A stretch of DNA of 7,760 bases, from contig CBFICO010000113.1 in NCBI GenBank assembly GCA_965661115.1, positions 1 to 7,760 of the forward strand, in the 5' to 3' direction. Below, one piece after another: positions 7,061 through 7,760 of this stretch (the stretch's first letter is position 1; each line of letters opens with the position of its first letter). Source of the stretch: UBA6770 sp965661115. Its GTDB lineage: Bacteria; Bacteroidota; Bacteroidia; Flavobacteriales_G; Salibacteraceae. The position numbers and the translations under genes were made by a program. The notes under the pieces were generated by a model that saw nothing but the letters and a program-made list of their open reading frames with translations, searched no databases and was not told where the DNA came from.

Positions 7061-7089
7061 AAAAAAAGGGGAGCAATGCTCCCCTTTTC
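7061..7089. terminator. Bidirectional intrinsic terminator between convergent genes
   Basis: A perfect GC-rich stem, GGGGAGC (7068-7074) with GCTCCCC (7078-7084), encloses a three-base loop AAT. It is flanked by A7 on the left (7061-7067) and T4 on the right (7085-7088), four of which extend the pairing. Read rightward it ends the PNGase F-like gene (stop 7053-7055); read leftward the A tract becomes a seven-base T tract and ends the peroxidase gene (stop at 7106-7108). It fills the only gap between these convergent genes. Confidence 0.93.
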
Positions 7090-7105
7090 TGTTATTCAAG
7101 TTATA

Positions 7106-7639
7106 CTATAACTGATTTAAAATCTCTTCGTCCATTGGTGAGGTTTTAGAGCGATAGCGATGTATCAACTTACCTTCTTCATCAAACAGGTATTTCTCAA
7201 AATTCCAACGAATGTTGCCCGTAAAATCTGGGTTTTCTTGTTCGTTTAACCAAGTGAACATAGGATGAATATCATCTCCTTTTACTGACACTTTTGCCGC
7301 CATAGGAAAACTAACTCCGTAGTTCTTTTTACAGAAAGTTTCTATTTCTTCATTTGAACCTGGCTCTTGTTTGCCAAAGTTATTTGCGGGAAAACCAACT
7401 ACCACAATTTTATCGGAGTGTTTTGAATACAATTCTTGCAAGTCTTCGTATTGCGGCGTAAATCCACATTTTGAAGCGGTGTTAACCACCAAAATCTTTT
7501 TGCCTTTGTAATCTGCAAAATTTATTTCGTCTCCCATTAATCCGGGAACTTTAAACTCGTGTATAGATGCTTGTGCCATAGTGTTTGTATTTGCGAATAA
7601 AAGCCCAATTGAAAAAAGGCTTACTAATAGTTTTTTCAT
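7106..7639 (-). CDS. Exported glutathione peroxidase family protein (thiol peroxidase, Cys type)
   Basis: Members of this family reduce hydrogen peroxide and organic hydroperoxides; bacterial Cys-type members generally take electrons from thioredoxin rather than glutathione. The 177-residue product begins with a signal peptide (MKKLLVSLFSIGLLFA core, probable cleavage A22|Q23), so it should act in the periplasm. The mature part shows NTASKCGFTPQY with peroxidatic Cys58 (TGT codon, not selenocysteine), FPANNFGKQEPG with Gln91, and WNFEKYL with Trp145 and Asn146, completing the catalytic tetrad. Cys103 in ETFCKKNYGV lies 45 residues after Cys58 and is the likely resolving Cys. There is no lipobox. 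No -7 box is evident in the 40 bp upstream, where the lysA end lies on the same strand, so it may be co-transcribed with lysA. It ends at the shared terminator 7061-7089. Confidence 0.93.
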   Translation of the reverse strand: MKKLLVSLFSIGLLFANTNTMAQASIHEFKVPGLMGDEINFADYKGKKILVVNTASKCGFTPQYEDLQELYSKHSDKIVVVGFPANNFGKQEPGSNEEIETFCKKNYGVSFPMAAKVSVKGDDIHPMFTWLNEQENPDFTGNIRWNFEKYLFDEEGKLIHRYRSKTSPMDEEILNQL

Positions 7640-7679
7640 AATTCTAGTTTACATTAAAACAACGGAACGTGGCAAGTGT

Positions 7680-7760
7680 TTAAAACAACACCTTAACCCT
7701 ATCCCTTAAGTTGTACTCCGAAATCATAACCTCACCATAAGCTCCTGCAGAGCGCAAAGC
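7680..7760 (-). CDS. lysA: Diaminopimelate decarboxylase, C-terminal end (partial)
   Basis: The minus strand is open from the right edge to a TAA at 7680-7682, giving the last 26 residues of a protein (begins ALRSAGAYGEVM, then SEYNLR). AGAYG followed by M-x-S-x-YN-x-R is the C-terminal signature of PLP-dependent group IV decarboxylases, above all LysA, in which the Tyr lies in the active site. LysA makes lysine from meso-diaminopimelate in the last step of lysine synthesis. Related enzymes such as carboxynorspermidine decarboxylase share parts of this motif, so the assignment rests on a short tail. The rest of the gene lies beyond the window. It precedes the peroxidase gene on the same strand, with 40 bp between and no terminator. 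Confidence 0.75.
   Translation of the reverse strand, partial: ALRSAGAYGEVMISEYNLRDRVKVLF

Noticed and set aside
7463..7468. Selenocysteine at the peroxidase active site
   Set aside because: The active-site codon is TGT (Cys58), so no Sec insertion is needed.

Overview
The window looks like chromosomal DNA of a member of the phylum Bacteroidota, most likely a free-living Flavobacteriales-type bacterium. Four things point that way. One secreted protein ends in a type IX secretion (T9SS) sorting domain. Several genes are preceded by the Bacteroidota -7 promoter box TAnnTTTG and none has a clear Shine-Dalgarno sequence. The tRNA gene does not encode its CCA end. The protein sequences are of Bacteroidota type. 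Genus cannot be read from this stretch.

Layout from left to right. Bases 1-141 hold an unassigned open stretch with no recognisable gene, overlapped by the terminator of the next gene. An initiator tRNA-fMet gene (142-214, minus strand) has its own promoter box and intrinsic terminator. Reading away from it on the plus strand are two ribosome-assembly GTPase genes, era (295-1176) and der (1221-2528). Der runs tail-to-tail, with only 2 bp between stop codons, into recR (minus strand, recombinational repair). From the short divergent region upstream of recR, a sodium:solute symporter gene (3240-4715) reads on the plus strand. It is followed 48 bp later by a 763-residue secreted multidomain protein (4764-7055). 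A hairpin with T tracts on both strands (7061-7089) separates that gene from a convergent exported glutathione-peroxidase-family gene (7106-7639, minus). The right edge carries the last 26 codons of a probable diaminopimelate decarboxylase, lysA (minus), 40 bp upstream of the peroxidase gene.

The left half is housekeeping: translation initiation, 30S and 50S maturation, DNA repair. The accessory interest is the 763-residue protein. It combines a signal peptide, a discoidin (F5/8 type C) domain, an Ig-like domain, an unassigned beta-rich segment, a peptide-N-glycosidase F (PNGase F)-like catalytic module and a T9SS type A sorting domain. It is probably a surface or secreted N-deglycosylating enzyme. 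Against the well-known Elizabethkingia PNGase F it keeps the residues matching Asp60 and Glu206, has Asp where Glu118 sits, lacks the disulfide that flanks Glu206, and has an extra four-cysteine insert. These comparisons come from memory of that sequence, not from a computed alignment.

I see no CRISPR array, insertion sequence, phage gene or toxin-antitoxin pair. I do not see an obviously new multi-gene system here; the PNGase F-like protein is the best candidate for follow-up.
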